Part shown: in pieces, positions 16,377 to 24,009 of the stretch
How the letters are laid out: each line of letters starts with the position of its first letter
How positions within the stretch are numbered: the first letter of the stretch is position 1
DNA from: Roseateles_B flavus
Lineage (GTDB): Bacteria; Pseudomonadota; Gammaproteobacteria; Burkholderiales; Burkholderiaceae_C
Length of the DNA: 64,000 nucleotides
Assembly: GCF_039872765.1 (NCBI RefSeq)
Contig: NZ_JBDPZC010000011.1
Location: forward strand, 62,001 to 126,000
Direction of reading: 5' to 3'
Program-made: the position numbers and the translations under genes
Notes under the pieces: model-generated
The model's database searches: none
What the model was told of the DNA's origin: nothing
Seen by the model: the letters and a program-made list of their open reading frames with translations, nothing else

Positions 16377-17648
16377 ATGTCAATGAACACCGAGAGAATC
16401 GTCATCGTTGATCCGTACTCGAGTGGGAAACTGCTCGCGCCGGCCTTCCGTGAGCGTGGCTTCCAGTGCATCGCACTGCACACGGCAGATCCCGCCAGCA
16501 CGGCGCTCGGCGCCTCGTTGATCGCGCAGGACTTTGAGCAGCACCATCTGTTCGAGGGCGCGCTCCAGCACTGCATCGCGTCGATCACCGCGCAGGGTCC
16601 GGTGCGCTGCGTGCTGCCGGGCACCGAGTCGGGCGTGACGCTGGCCAATGAGCTCGCCGCGGCGATGGGCCTGGCCCACAACCAGCCGGAGCTCGCCGCA
16701 GCGCGGCGCCACAAGTACCTGATGCAGGAGACCATCGCCCGCGCCGGCCTGCGCGCCATCCGCCAGGCGCGCGTGGGCAGCGTTGCCGAGGCGCAGGACT
16801 GGGCGGCGGCCCAGGGCCGCTGGCCGGTGGTGGTGAAGCCTGCGGCCTCCGCGGGATCCGATGGCGTGCGGCTGTGCGCCGACCCCGAGGAACTGGCGGC
16901 GGGTGTGAGGGCCATCCTGGAGAAGCGGAACTTCCTGGGGCTGGCCAACGACGAGGCCATCCTGCAGGAATACGTGACGGGCACCGAGTACGTGGTGGAC
17001 ACCGTGAGCTGCGCGGGCCGGCACTACACGACCAATCTCTGTCGCTACCGCAAGGACGTGATCAACGGCGCCTTCGTGTACCGCCGCACCTACTTCCTGC
17101 CGGCCACAGGCCCCGCTGCCGAGGCCCTGATCGCCTACAACGATGCGGTGCTGGATGCCCTGGGCATCACGCAGGGCGCGGCCCACAGCGAAATCATGCT
17201 GACCGAGGACGGCCCCGTGCTGATCGAGGTCGGGGCCCGGCTCCATGGGGGCGTCTCCGGTCCGTTGATCGTCGAGCGTTGCGCTCGTCACGCACCGCAG
17301 GCCCTGCTGGCCGACAGCTATGTGGCGCCCGAGCGCTTTGCGCAGGCCGCTCGCGAGGTGAATGCCTTCAGCGCCAAGGCCGTGGCCTACTGCTTCGTCA
17401 ATGCAAAGACGGGGCGGGTCCGTGGCTTCCCGATGGACGAGGCGATGAAGTCGCTGCCCTCGTTCTTCGAGCTGAAGCGCACCTTCGGCGTTGGCCACCA
17501 TGCCGTGCCCACGGCCGACCTCTATTCGTCCCCCGGCTGGGTGGTGCTGGTGCACGAGGACGAGCAGCAGTTCCTGCGCGACATCGCGCAGGTCGAGCAC
17601 TGGGAGGCCGAAGGCGCGCTCATCGACGTGGCGGACGCCACGGACTGA
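16377..17648 (+). CDS. ATP-grasp amino acid ligase (BacD-like), second copy
   Basis: This 423-residue protein begins I-V-I-V-D-P-Y-S-S-G-K-L-L-A-P, an N-terminal domain start found in BacD-type ligases and carboxylate-amine ligases. It then shows V-V-V-K-P-A-A-S-A-G-S-D-G-V, L-Q-E-Y-V-T-G-T-E-Y-V-V-D, A-A-H-S-E-I-M-L and V-L-I-E-V-G-A-R-L-H-G-G, the ATP-grasp nucleotide and metal sites. It differs clearly from the ligase at 13815, so it probably uses other substrates. Two in-frame ATGs (16377, 16383) lack a clear ribosome-binding site. It is the only ligase on the plus strand and is convergent with the aminotransferase gene. Confidence 0.87.
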   Translation: MSMNTERIVIVDPYSSGKLLAPAFRERGFQCIALHTADPASTALGASLIAQDFEQHHLFEGALQHCIASITAQGPVRCVLPGTESGVTLANELAAAMGLAHNQPELAAARRHKYLMQETIARAGLRAIRQARVGSVAEAQDWAAAQGRWPVVVKPAASAGSDGVRLCADPEELAAGVRAILEKRNFLGLANDEAILQEYVTGTEYVVDTVSCAGRHYTTNLCRYRKDVINGAFVYRRTYFLPATGPAAEALIAYNDAVLDALGITQGAAHSEIMLTEDGPVLIEVGARLHGGVSGPLIVERCARHAPQALLADSYVAPERFAQAAREVNAFSAKAVAYCFVNAKTGRVRGFPMDEAMKSLPSFFELKRTFGVGHHAVPTADLYSSPGWVVLVHEDEQQFLRDIAQVEHWEAEGALIDVADATD

Positions 17649-17686
17649 GCGAGCCGCGGGGCCCCCGGCGGCCGGCGAGGCGGTGT

Positions 17687-18889
17687 TCATGCCGGCACCG
17701 CCGTGGGCTGCTGCAAGGCCTGGCCGCCTACCCGGTCATGGGCGCGTGCCAGCCGGTGCACGGCCTCGGCCAGGTTTGGCTCGTCCAGCGTGCTGAAGCA
17801 CAGGCGCAGGAAGCCGCCCGGCGTGCCCGAGGCCGAGAAGCCGGCGCCGGGAATGCAGGCCACGCGTTCCGCCTCGAGTGCATATTCGAAGACGGCCGAC
17901 TCATCCACCCCAGGGGTCAGGTCTTGCCTGACGAAGAAGCCGCCCTGCGGCAGCTGGAGGCGGGCCTGGGGGAAGTGCCGCCGCAGGGCGTCGGCCAAGG
18001 CATCGCGGCGCTGCCGGTAGCCCGCACGCACCGTCGCCAAGTGTTCGGCATAGCCATCCTGCAGGAAGGCGGTCAGCGCCGCTTGCAGCGGCGGGCTGCC
18101 GGTCAGCTGCAGGGCTTGCAAGTGCTGCGTCATGCGCTCGATGAGCGCCGGCGCGGCACTGACCCAGCCTGTGCGCAGCGACGGCATCACCGACTTGGAG
18201 AAGGAGGCCACCGTGACCACGCGCTGAGCCTCCTGGCCCCGGCAGGCGGCCGACAGCAGGTCCGGCGCGATGCCGTCGTAGCGCAGCTCGCGATACGCCA
18301 GGTCTTCGATCACCCAGGCATCGAAGCGGGCGGCCAGGGCCAGCAGGCGCTGGCGCCGCGGCTCTGGCAGCGTCGCCCCGGTGGGGTTGTCGAAGTCCGG
18401 GATCAGGTAGATGCAGCGCGCGCCGCGGGCCAGCAGCTGCTCCAGCGCGTCGTCCACCAGCAGGCCCTGCTCGTCCGTCTGCGCCTCCTGCAGCGTCAGG
18501 CCGCACAGCTGGAACATCTGCAGGGCGCCGGGGTAGGTGGGCTTGGGGACCACCACCGTGTCGCCGGCCTTCAGCAGCGTGCGTGCAGCCAGGTACAGCC
18601 CCTGCTGTCCGCCCGTGGTGATCAGCAGCTCGCGCTGTGCCATCTCCATGCCCCAGGACGCGGCGAGATCGGCCACCGCGCGGCGCAGCGGCGCATGGCC
18701 GCGCGGGTCGCCGTAGCCCATCACGGCACCCGGAGCAGCGGCCCCGGCGAAGGCTTGGTGCAGGTGCGCCTCGAAGCGGTGCGGGTAGGCGTGGGCGCCC
18801 GGCATGCCGCCGGCCAGGGACAGCACGTCTGGCCCCATGCGCTCCATGCGGGCAAGCACCTCGCGGATGACGTTGGCGCGCGCAGGCAT
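17687..18889 (-). CDS. PLP-dependent aminotransferase (class I/II, LysN-like)
   Basis: This 400-residue fold-type I enzyme has M-G-Y-G-D-P-R-G, T-T-G-G-Q-Q-G-L, P-D-F-D-N-P-T-G (substrate and PLP contact), E-D-L-A-Y-R-E-L-R, and S-F-S-K-S-V-M-P-S-L-R-T-G-W-V with the PLP-binding Lys. The nearest family I recognise is the LysN/2-aminoadipate and aromatic aminotransferase group. It starts 2 nt after the LeuA-like gene. It would turn the keto acid from the elongation pathway, or the prephenate-derived keto acid, into the amino acid. A copy of the scattered 15-mer (17913-17927) lies inside the gene. Confidence 0.9.
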   Translation of the reverse strand: MPARANVIREVLARMERMGPDVLSLAGGMPGAHAYPHRFEAHLHQAFAGAAAPGAVMGYGDPRGHAPLRRAVADLAASWGMEMAQRELLITTGGQQGLYLAARTLLKAGDTVVVPKPTYPGALQMFQLCGLTLQEAQTDEQGLLVDDALEQLLARGARCIYLIPDFDNPTGATLPEPRRQRLLALAARFDAWVIEDLAYRELRYDGIAPDLLSAACRGQEAQRVVTVASFSKSVMPSLRTGWVSAAPALIERMTQHLQALQLTGSPPLQAALTAFLQDGYAEHLATVRAGYRQRRDALADALRRHFPQARLQLPQGGFFVRQDLTPGVDESAVFEYALEAERVACIPGAGFSASGTPGGFLRLCFSTLDEPNLAEAVHRLARAHDRVGGQALQQPTAVPA

Positions 18890-18891
18890 CG

Positions 18892-20121
18892 TCAGGCCGC
18901 CATATCCGGCACGGCTGCAGCTTGGAGTCCGCTGGCATGGGCCAGTGCCAGGATTTCGTCATCGTCGACGCTGCGCTTCGTGGCCAGCCGCTCCTTCACC
19001 GCACGCAGCACCTCGGCCGCTTGCGTGGCGTCCGCGGCGATGCCCAGCCGCTGCAGGCACTGGCGCATGCCGTTGACGCCCGAGTGCTTGCCAATGACGA
19101 TTTGCTCCACCGTGGCGCCGATCACGTCGGGCCCGAAGGCCTGGTACAGCGCAGGCGCCTTCAGCAGGCCGTCCTGGTGGATGCCGGACTCATGCCGGTA
19201 GCAGTTCGCACCGACGATGGCCTTGTGCGCCTGCACCTTGAGTCCGGAGCAGCGCTCGACCAGCGCGCTGCATTCGGCGATCTTGTGGTACGCGTAGCGA
19301 TCGGTGTTGACGTTGGGGTAGGCCTCCGGCTTGGTGCGCATCACCATCAGCAGCTCTTCCGTGCTGGTGTTGCCGGCACGCTCGCCAATGCCGTTGAAGG
19401 CCGTGCCCGCCATGTTCGCCCCGTTTCGCAGGGCGGCGAGGCAGTTCGCCAAGGCCAGGCCTAGGTCGTTGTGGCAATGGGCTTCGAGGTATTCCAGGTT
19501 GCCGATGTTGGGCACTTGCGAGCGCATGGCCGCGAACAGGTCACCGTATTCCTCGGGCGTGGCGCAGCCGATGGTGTCGGGCAGGCAGACGCAGGTGGCG
19601 CCTTCGGCGATCAGCCGCGTCGCCAGCTCGAAGATGAACTCGCGGCGCGATCGGGTGGCATCCTCGAAACCCACCTCGACGTAGTCGAAGAAGCGCCGTG
19701 CATAGCGCAGGCTCGTCACCGCGCGTGTCACCAGCTCCTCCTGCGTGATGCCCAGCTTGAACTGGCGGTGCGAGTCGGAGGTCGGGACGATCAGCGCGAT
19801 GCGGCGGCGCGGGTGATCGCCCAGCGATTCGCGTACGGCATCGATGTCCCGCTCCACCATGCGGGCCAGGCCCAGCAGGTGCAGATGACCCACTTCGCGA
19901 CTGATGCTGGCGATGGAGTCGAACTCGGCCTTGGAGCTGGCGGGAAAGCCGACGTCCAGGGTGTCATCTTCAGTCAGCGTATCTGCCAGCGCCTTGGCGA
20001 TCAGCAGCCGCTCCGGTGCGAAGAAATTGACGTAGGGCGCCTGTTCGCCGTCGCGCAGCGTGGTCTCCATCAGGTAGATCTTGCGAGCCTGATTGGCGGG
20101 GCTCTGTGTCGAGGAATTCAT
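18892..20121 (-). CDS. LeuA-like alkylmalate synthase, lacking the regulatory domain
   Basis: This 409-residue DRE-TIM metallolyase has T-T-L-R-D-G-E-Q-A-P (20-29), D-V-G-F-P-A-S-S (56-63), A-H-C-H-N-D-L-G-L-A for metal binding, G-E-R-A-G-N and H-E-S-G-I-H-Q-D-G-L. It condenses acetyl-CoA with a 2-keto acid. The V-G-F-P-A-S-S loop is like isopropylmalate synthase; the His-bearing loop of lysine-type homocitrate synthases is absent. Full LeuA proteins are about 510 residues with a leucine-sensing C-terminal domain, which is missing here, so feedback control by leucine is not expected. It opens the chain-elongation route completed by the LeuC-, LeuD- and LeuB-like proteins. The real keto-acid substrate is unknown. 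Confidence 0.88.
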   Translation of the reverse strand: MNSSTQSPANQARKIYLMETTLRDGEQAPYVNFFAPERLLIAKALADTLTEDDTLDVGFPASSKAEFDSIASISREVGHLHLLGLARMVERDIDAVRESLGDHPRRRIALIVPTSDSHRQFKLGITQEELVTRAVTSLRYARRFFDYVEVGFEDATRSRREFIFELATRLIAEGATCVCLPDTIGCATPEEYGDLFAAMRSQVPNIGNLEYLEAHCHNDLGLALANCLAALRNGANMAGTAFNGIGERAGNTSTEELLMVMRTKPEAYPNVNTDRYAYHKIAECSALVERCSGLKVQAHKAIVGANCYRHESGIHQDGLLKAPALYQAFGPDVIGATVEQIVIGKHSGVNGMRQCLQRLGIAADATQAAEVLRAVKERLATKRSVDDDEILALAHASGLQAAAVPDMAA

Positions 20122-20178
20122 CTCGATCCTTTCTATGCTTTCGTCAGGGGGGCGTCGGCCACGGCCTGCCTGGTGGCG

Positions 20179-20862
20179 TCAGGGCGTTTCGCTGAGGCAG
20201 GGCACGGCGTCGCGGAACAGCTCGACCGCGCGGGCATGGTCCGACCGGGGGCAGAACAGGCTCCAGACCATGGTGATGGGGAGCATCTGGCCGATGAAGC
20301 GCAGGCCTTCCAGCCGAGCCGAGGTCTCATTGGTGATGCACAGGGAGAACTCGCCGCTGCGCACGCGGGCCGCCGCGTTCGAGGTGGACGTGGCCAGGTG
20401 GAACTTGACCTCGGATCCGCGCATCTCGCTGGGCGCCAGCACGCCGAACAGGGCCACGGGCGAGGGATGCGTGACCACCTGCAAGGGACCGTCGGGCGGC
20501 GGCAGGGTCTCCTGCTCGGCGCGCACGGCCAGCCCGTACAGCGGCGTCTTGTAGATCAGGCAGCCCAGCACCGACAGGGACCGGTCCATGTAGAAGCGCC
20601 GCACATCGGGATAGGCGTTGGCCACCAGCAGCACGTCTTTGCCCGTCTCGAGTGCCGCGGCGCTGGCGTCCTCGAAGGTGCGATGCAGCCTCACGGCCGC
20701 AGACGCGGCCCGCACCCGGCCGGCGATGTGCTTGGCCGTGTACTCGCTGCTCGTACCTTCCGGCCCCAGCGTATGGATGGTCACTACGTCCTGCACCAGG
20801 GACTGGCGGCTGCCCGCGCCCTGGGCCGTTGCGGCCTCGGAGGGGAATGCGCAGGCACTCAT
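20179..20862 (-). CDS. BacA-type prephenate decarboxylase
   Basis: This 227-residue single-domain protein is related to the prephenate dehydratase fold. It begins with T-L-G-P-E-G-T-S-S-E-Y (31-41), as in B. subtilis BacA. Further shared landmarks are P-L-Y-G-L-A-V-R, V-T-H-P-S-P, S-T-S-N-A-A-A-R-V and a W-S-L-F segment in place of the dehydratase T-R-F motif. There is no ACT regulatory domain. Enzymes of this group (BacA, AerD, SalX) decarboxylate prephenate without aromatising the ring and yield a dihydro-4-hydroxyphenylpyruvate. Its ATG overlaps the carrier-protein stop by 4 nt, tying it to the NRPS-like genes. This is the strongest clue to the chemistry of the cluster. Confidence 0.85.
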   Translation of the reverse strand: MSACAFPSEAATAQGAGSRQSLVQDVVTIHTLGPEGTSSEYTAKHIAGRVRAASAAVRLHRTFEDASAAALETGKDVLLVANAYPDVRRFYMDRSLSVLGCLIYKTPLYGLAVRAEQETLPPPDGPLQVVTHPSPVALFGVLAPSEMRGSEVKFHLATSTSNAAARVRSGEFSLCITNETSARLEGLRFIGQMLPITMVWSLFCPRSDHARAVELFRDAVPCLSETP

Positions 20863-21125
20863 GATGCGGCGGGTATCGAGTCACACAGGCGCTCGACGTG
20901 GCGCAGGACGTCGGCCACGGTCTCCATCGCGCCGAAGTCCAGGCGGCCGATGTCGATGCCGGCCGGGCCCTGGCGCTCGATGGCCACCCAGAAGGACATC
21001 ATGTTGAGGGAGTCGAGGCCGAAGTCCAGCAGCCGCGAGTCCTGCGAAAGCGGTTCGGATCGATAGCCCTGCGGCAGCTGTTGCTGCAGCAAGGAAAGCA
21101 CCAGGTCTTTCAGTTCTTTGTCCAC
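20859..21125 (-). CDS. Free-standing peptidyl carrier protein
   Basis: This 88-residue acidic helical protein has the carrier motif L-L-D-F-G-L-D-S-L-N-M-M, with Ser39 as the expected 4'-phosphopantetheine site. GTG at 21125 is the start: AAGGA lies upstream and the length then fits a single carrier domain. It overlaps the end of the adenylation-domain gene by 16 bp and the decarboxylase start by 4 bp, so the three are translationally coupled. It should be loaded by the adenylation domain encoded just upstream and presented to the P450. No phosphopantetheinyl transferase is in the window. Confidence 0.88.
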   Translation of the reverse strand: MDKELKDLVLSLLQQQLPQGYRSEPLSQDSRLLDFGLDSLNMMSFWVAIERQGPAGIDIGRLDFGAMETVADVLRHVERLCDSIPAAS

Positions 21126-22750
21126 GCTGATTCCTTTTTTTGAAGGTCTTGGATGCAGGCGAGACTGGGCGGTTGGCCGTCTGCTGCACTGAAGAAGACG
21201 CTGTCCTCGGTGGTAGCGAGGCAGTCGTGAAGAAGGTCGCTGACCTTGCGCACATCGGCCTTGCCGCTGGGCAGCAGCGGCCAGCCGCCGGAGACGACAA
21301 GGAAGTACTTGGGCACCATGTAGGCCGGGAGCCGCTCCTGGGCCGCGCGGGCGCAGGCCAGCACCTCGGCACGTGTCACCTCGCGGGTGCAGGCCAGTGC
21401 GCAGCCCAGCGCGGCGGGTTTGCCCGCCAGCCGCACCGGGAAGGCCAGGCAGTCCCGGACCAGGTCCTGCTCGCACAGCCCGGCCTGGACCTCGGCCATG
21501 TGGATGCGATAGCCATTGATCTTGGCTTCGGCGTCCTTGCGGCCGCAGTAGACGAGTTCGTGGGCCTCGTCCAACCGGCAGATGTCACCGGTCCGATAGA
21601 AGCGCTCGCCCGCGATCTGCATGAAAGCCCGAGCATCCTCGACGGGCCGCTGCCAGTAGCCCGGGCTCAGCTGCGGGCCGGCCAGCGCCAGCTCGCCCTC
21701 GATCAGCCGATCGCTGGCCGCCGGCATGTCGTCCGCGACCTCGTGCAGCAGCTGTCCCTCGTCATCCAGCAGCACCGCGCGCATGCCGCGGTAGGGCCGG
21801 CCGATGGGCAGCGGGCCCTGGCCCAGGGGCTGACCAGGCTCCCAGACGCGGCTGACGCAGACATAGCAGGCCTCGGTCGGCCCGTAGCCATTGATGAGCC
21901 GCAGCTGGGGCCAGGCCTTGCGCCAGCGCTCGAGGAGCTGCACGTCCGCTGCCTCGCCGCCGAAGATGAGGGTCTGCAGGTGCGAGAGGTCGTAGACGCG
22001 CTCCGTGGCGCCGACGTCGGCCAGCCTGTCCAGCGACGAGGGCACGATGCACAGGTGCGTGACGCGCCGGTCCTGCATGAGGCGCAGCAGCGTCGTCGGG
22101 ACGGGGAGCGCCGGCGACAGTTGCACGGCAGCCCCCAGCGACAGCGGGAACAGACAGTCCCCCACCGATCCGTCGAAGTAGAAGGGCGTGGTGTTCATGC
22201 ACACCGAGTGCTCGTCCATCTGCAGGGAGGCGCGATGCGCATCGAAGAGCGCCGCCAGGTTGCCGTGGGTGATCACCACACCCTTGGGCCTTCCCGTTGA
22301 ACCCGACGTGAAGATCAGGTAGGCCACCCCGTCCGGCTGCAGCGCGGGGAACTCTGCCGGGACCTCCGGCGCCTGCAGCACGGTGTCAAGGTCGACCACG
22401 GTGTCACAGGCCGCCAGCAGCGACGACAGCCGCTCGCCCGGGGCGATGCAGGCGCGTGCGGAGACCTCCGTCGCGATGGCCAGCTGCCGTGCCAGCGGCG
22501 CGGCCCGGTCCACCGGGACATAGGCGGCGCCGCATCGCATGACGGCATACAGCGCCACCACGGTCTCTACGTCCTTGCCGGTGACGATCAGGACCTTGTC
22601 GCCTGGTCGCACGCCCAGCTGCATCAGCCGGGCGGCGAAGGCATCGACCCGCGTCCGCAGCTCGCCATGGCTGAGCGTCCGGATGCTGTCCATCACCGCG
22701 GTGCGTCGTGCGCCGGCGGCATCCACCGGCCCGAGAAGCCCTGTCCACAT
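21110..22750 (-). CDS. Free-standing NRPS adenylation domain
   Basis: A 546-residue amino-acid-activating enzyme. Core motifs are A3 at about 145-157 (Y-L-I-F-T-S-G-S-T-G-R-P-K-G-V), A4 with F-D-G-S and the amino-group-binding Asp193, A5 (N-G-Y-G-P-T-E, 287-293), A7 (Y-R-T-G-D, 385-389) and A10 with catalytic Lys497 (P-S-G-K). A hand-made specificity code is D-G-G-C-I-G-G-Y-V-K, which I do not match to a known substrate. ATG at 22750 lies 5 nt after the P450 stop; GTG at 22765 is an alternative. It should load the neighbouring carrier protein for P450 modification. Confidence 0.92.
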   Translation of the reverse strand: MWTGLLGPVDAAGARRTAVMDSIRTLSHGELRTRVDAFAARLMQLGVRPGDKVLIVTGKDVETVVALYAVMRCGAAYVPVDRAAPLARQLAIATEVSARACIAPGERLSSLLAACDTVVDLDTVLQAPEVPAEFPALQPDGVAYLIFTSGSTGRPKGVVITHGNLAALFDAHRASLQMDEHSVCMNTTPFYFDGSVGDCLFPLSLGAAVQLSPALPVPTTLLRLMQDRRVTHLCIVPSSLDRLADVGATERVYDLSHLQTLIFGGEAADVQLLERWRKAWPQLRLINGYGPTEACYVCVSRVWEPGQPLGQGPLPIGRPYRGMRAVLLDDEGQLLHEVADDMPAASDRLIEGELALAGPQLSPGYWQRPVEDARAFMQIAGERFYRTGDICRLDEAHELVYCGRKDAEAKINGYRIHMAEVQAGLCEQDLVRDCLAFPVRLAGKPAALGCALACTREVTRAEVLACARAAQERLPAYMVPKYFLVVSGGWPLLPSGKADVRKVSDLLHDCLATTEDSVFFSAADGQPPSLACIQDLQKKESAWTKN

Positions 22751-22755
22751 AGGGC

Positions 22756-24009
22756 TCAACCCCACGCCACCGGCAGCTTCTTGCGACCCCAGAATGAGAA
22801 GGTCGTGGTCAGGCGCTCCGGCGTTCCGTTCATGCGCAGCTTGGGCATGCGGCGGATGACTTCGACGAGGGTCATGCGCGCCTCCATGCGCGCGAGGTGA
22901 GCCCCGGCGCAGAAGTGCGGACCGAAGCCGAAGGCCACGTGCTTGCGCAACTCGTCCATGGAGCGGTCGAGGCGGAAGGTCTCGGGGTCGGAGAACACCG
23001 AGGCGTCGTGGTTGGCCGAGCCGTACAACACCATCAGCTTGGCGTTCTCAGGGATCTCGACGCCATGCATCGTGACCGGGCAGGTGCTGGTGCGCCACAT
23101 GCCGAGCGTCGGTGCATCCATGCGAAGGCTCTCCTCGATGGCGATGTCGATGAGGTCGGGGTTGGCCTTGACCTGCTCCCAGCGCGAGGGCTCTTCCAGC
23201 AGGCGCATGAAGAGGTTGGAGATCAGCCCACTGGTGGCCTTGCTGCCGCCCAGCAGCAGGCCGTACAGCGTGAACTGGATCTCGGAGTCGCGCAGGTATT
23301 CGCCCTGATAGGTGGCGCAGACGAACAGCGAGGTGAGGTCGTCCGGCAGCACGGTGCCGACGTGTTCCATCGACAGCTTCTCGATGCCCGCTTGGCGTGC
23401 GATCTCCCGGCGCTGCTGGATGTGCACGTTGAAGAAGCGCGCCAGCTCGGTGTAGCGCTCCAGCCAGTCGCTGCGCTTGGGATTGCCGCCGCCGAAGCCC
23501 GAGGCCACCAGGTCATCCGTGATGCCGCGCAGGTGCTGCACGGTCTCGAGATCGCTGGGCAGGCCAAGCAGCTGGCAGATCACGGTGAGCGGCAGCAAGG
23601 ACGCGTAGTCCTCGTAGAGATCGCCCTCGTCGGACTGCTGCAGGCGGTCCAGCAGCTGGTGCACCACCTCTTCGACGTGCTTCGCGTGATGGGCCAGCGC
23701 CTTGGGGAGCAGGCGTGACTGGAACAGCTTGCGGAACTCGGTGTGCTCCGGCGGATCCGAGAGCACCCCCACCGGGTGACCCAGGTGCATCAAGGTGGTG
23801 CCCTTGGCGCTGGACCAGGTATCGACGTCGTTCAAGACCTCGCGGACATCGGTATACCGGGTGACCGAATAGAACGTGGGATCCATGCCGTCATAGCGGT
23901 GGATCGGGCACTTTTCCCGCAGCTCCGCATAGGCGGCGAAGGGGCTCTCGAGCACCTCTTTGCTGCGGGGGTCGTAATGCACGGTGTCATGCACGGTTTC
24001 GTCAATCAT
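22756..24009 (-). CDS. Cytochrome P450 with an unusual I-helix
   Basis: This 417-residue bacterial class I P450 has the haem-thiolate loop F-G-F-G-P-H-F-C-A-G-A-H (Cys367), the E-S-L-R motif (E293, R296) and the N-terminal and meander regions expected of the family. In the I-helix, the usual A/G-G-x-D/E-T-T stretch reads G-G-S-K-A-T (254-259), so the acid-alcohol proton relay is replaced by Lys-Ala. ATG at 24009 is preceded by GGAG at a good distance. It is first in the operon with the adenylation domain and carrier protein, the arrangement seen in NikQ- or NovI-type systems that hydroxylate a carrier-bound amino acid. No ferredoxin or reductase is encoded nearby. Confidence 0.92.
   Translation of the reverse strand: MIDETVHDTVHYDPRSKEVLESPFAAYAELREKCPIHRYDGMDPTFYSVTRYTDVREVLNDVDTWSSAKGTTLMHLGHPVGVLSDPPEHTEFRKLFQSRLLPKALAHHAKHVEEVVHQLLDRLQQSDEGDLYEDYASLLPLTVICQLLGLPSDLETVQHLRGITDDLVASGFGGGNPKRSDWLERYTELARFFNVHIQQRREIARQAGIEKLSMEHVGTVLPDDLTSLFVCATYQGEYLRDSEIQFTLYGLLLGGSKATSGLISNLFMRLLEEPSRWEQVKANPDLIDIAIEESLRMDAPTLGMWRTSTCPVTMHGVEIPENAKLMVLYGSANHDASVFSDPETFRLDRSMDELRKHVAFGFGPHFCAGAHLARMEARMTLVEVIRRMPKLRMNGTPERLTTTFSFWGRKKLPVAWG

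Noticed and set aside
18892..20121. Calling the LeuA-like enzyme a homocitrate synthase because lysine-pathway-like genes are nearby
   Set aside because: The V-G-F-P-A-S-S loop matches isopropylmalate synthases and lacks the 2-oxoglutarate-binding His of homocitrate synthases; no LysW/LysX genes are present. Left open as a LeuA-like enzyme.
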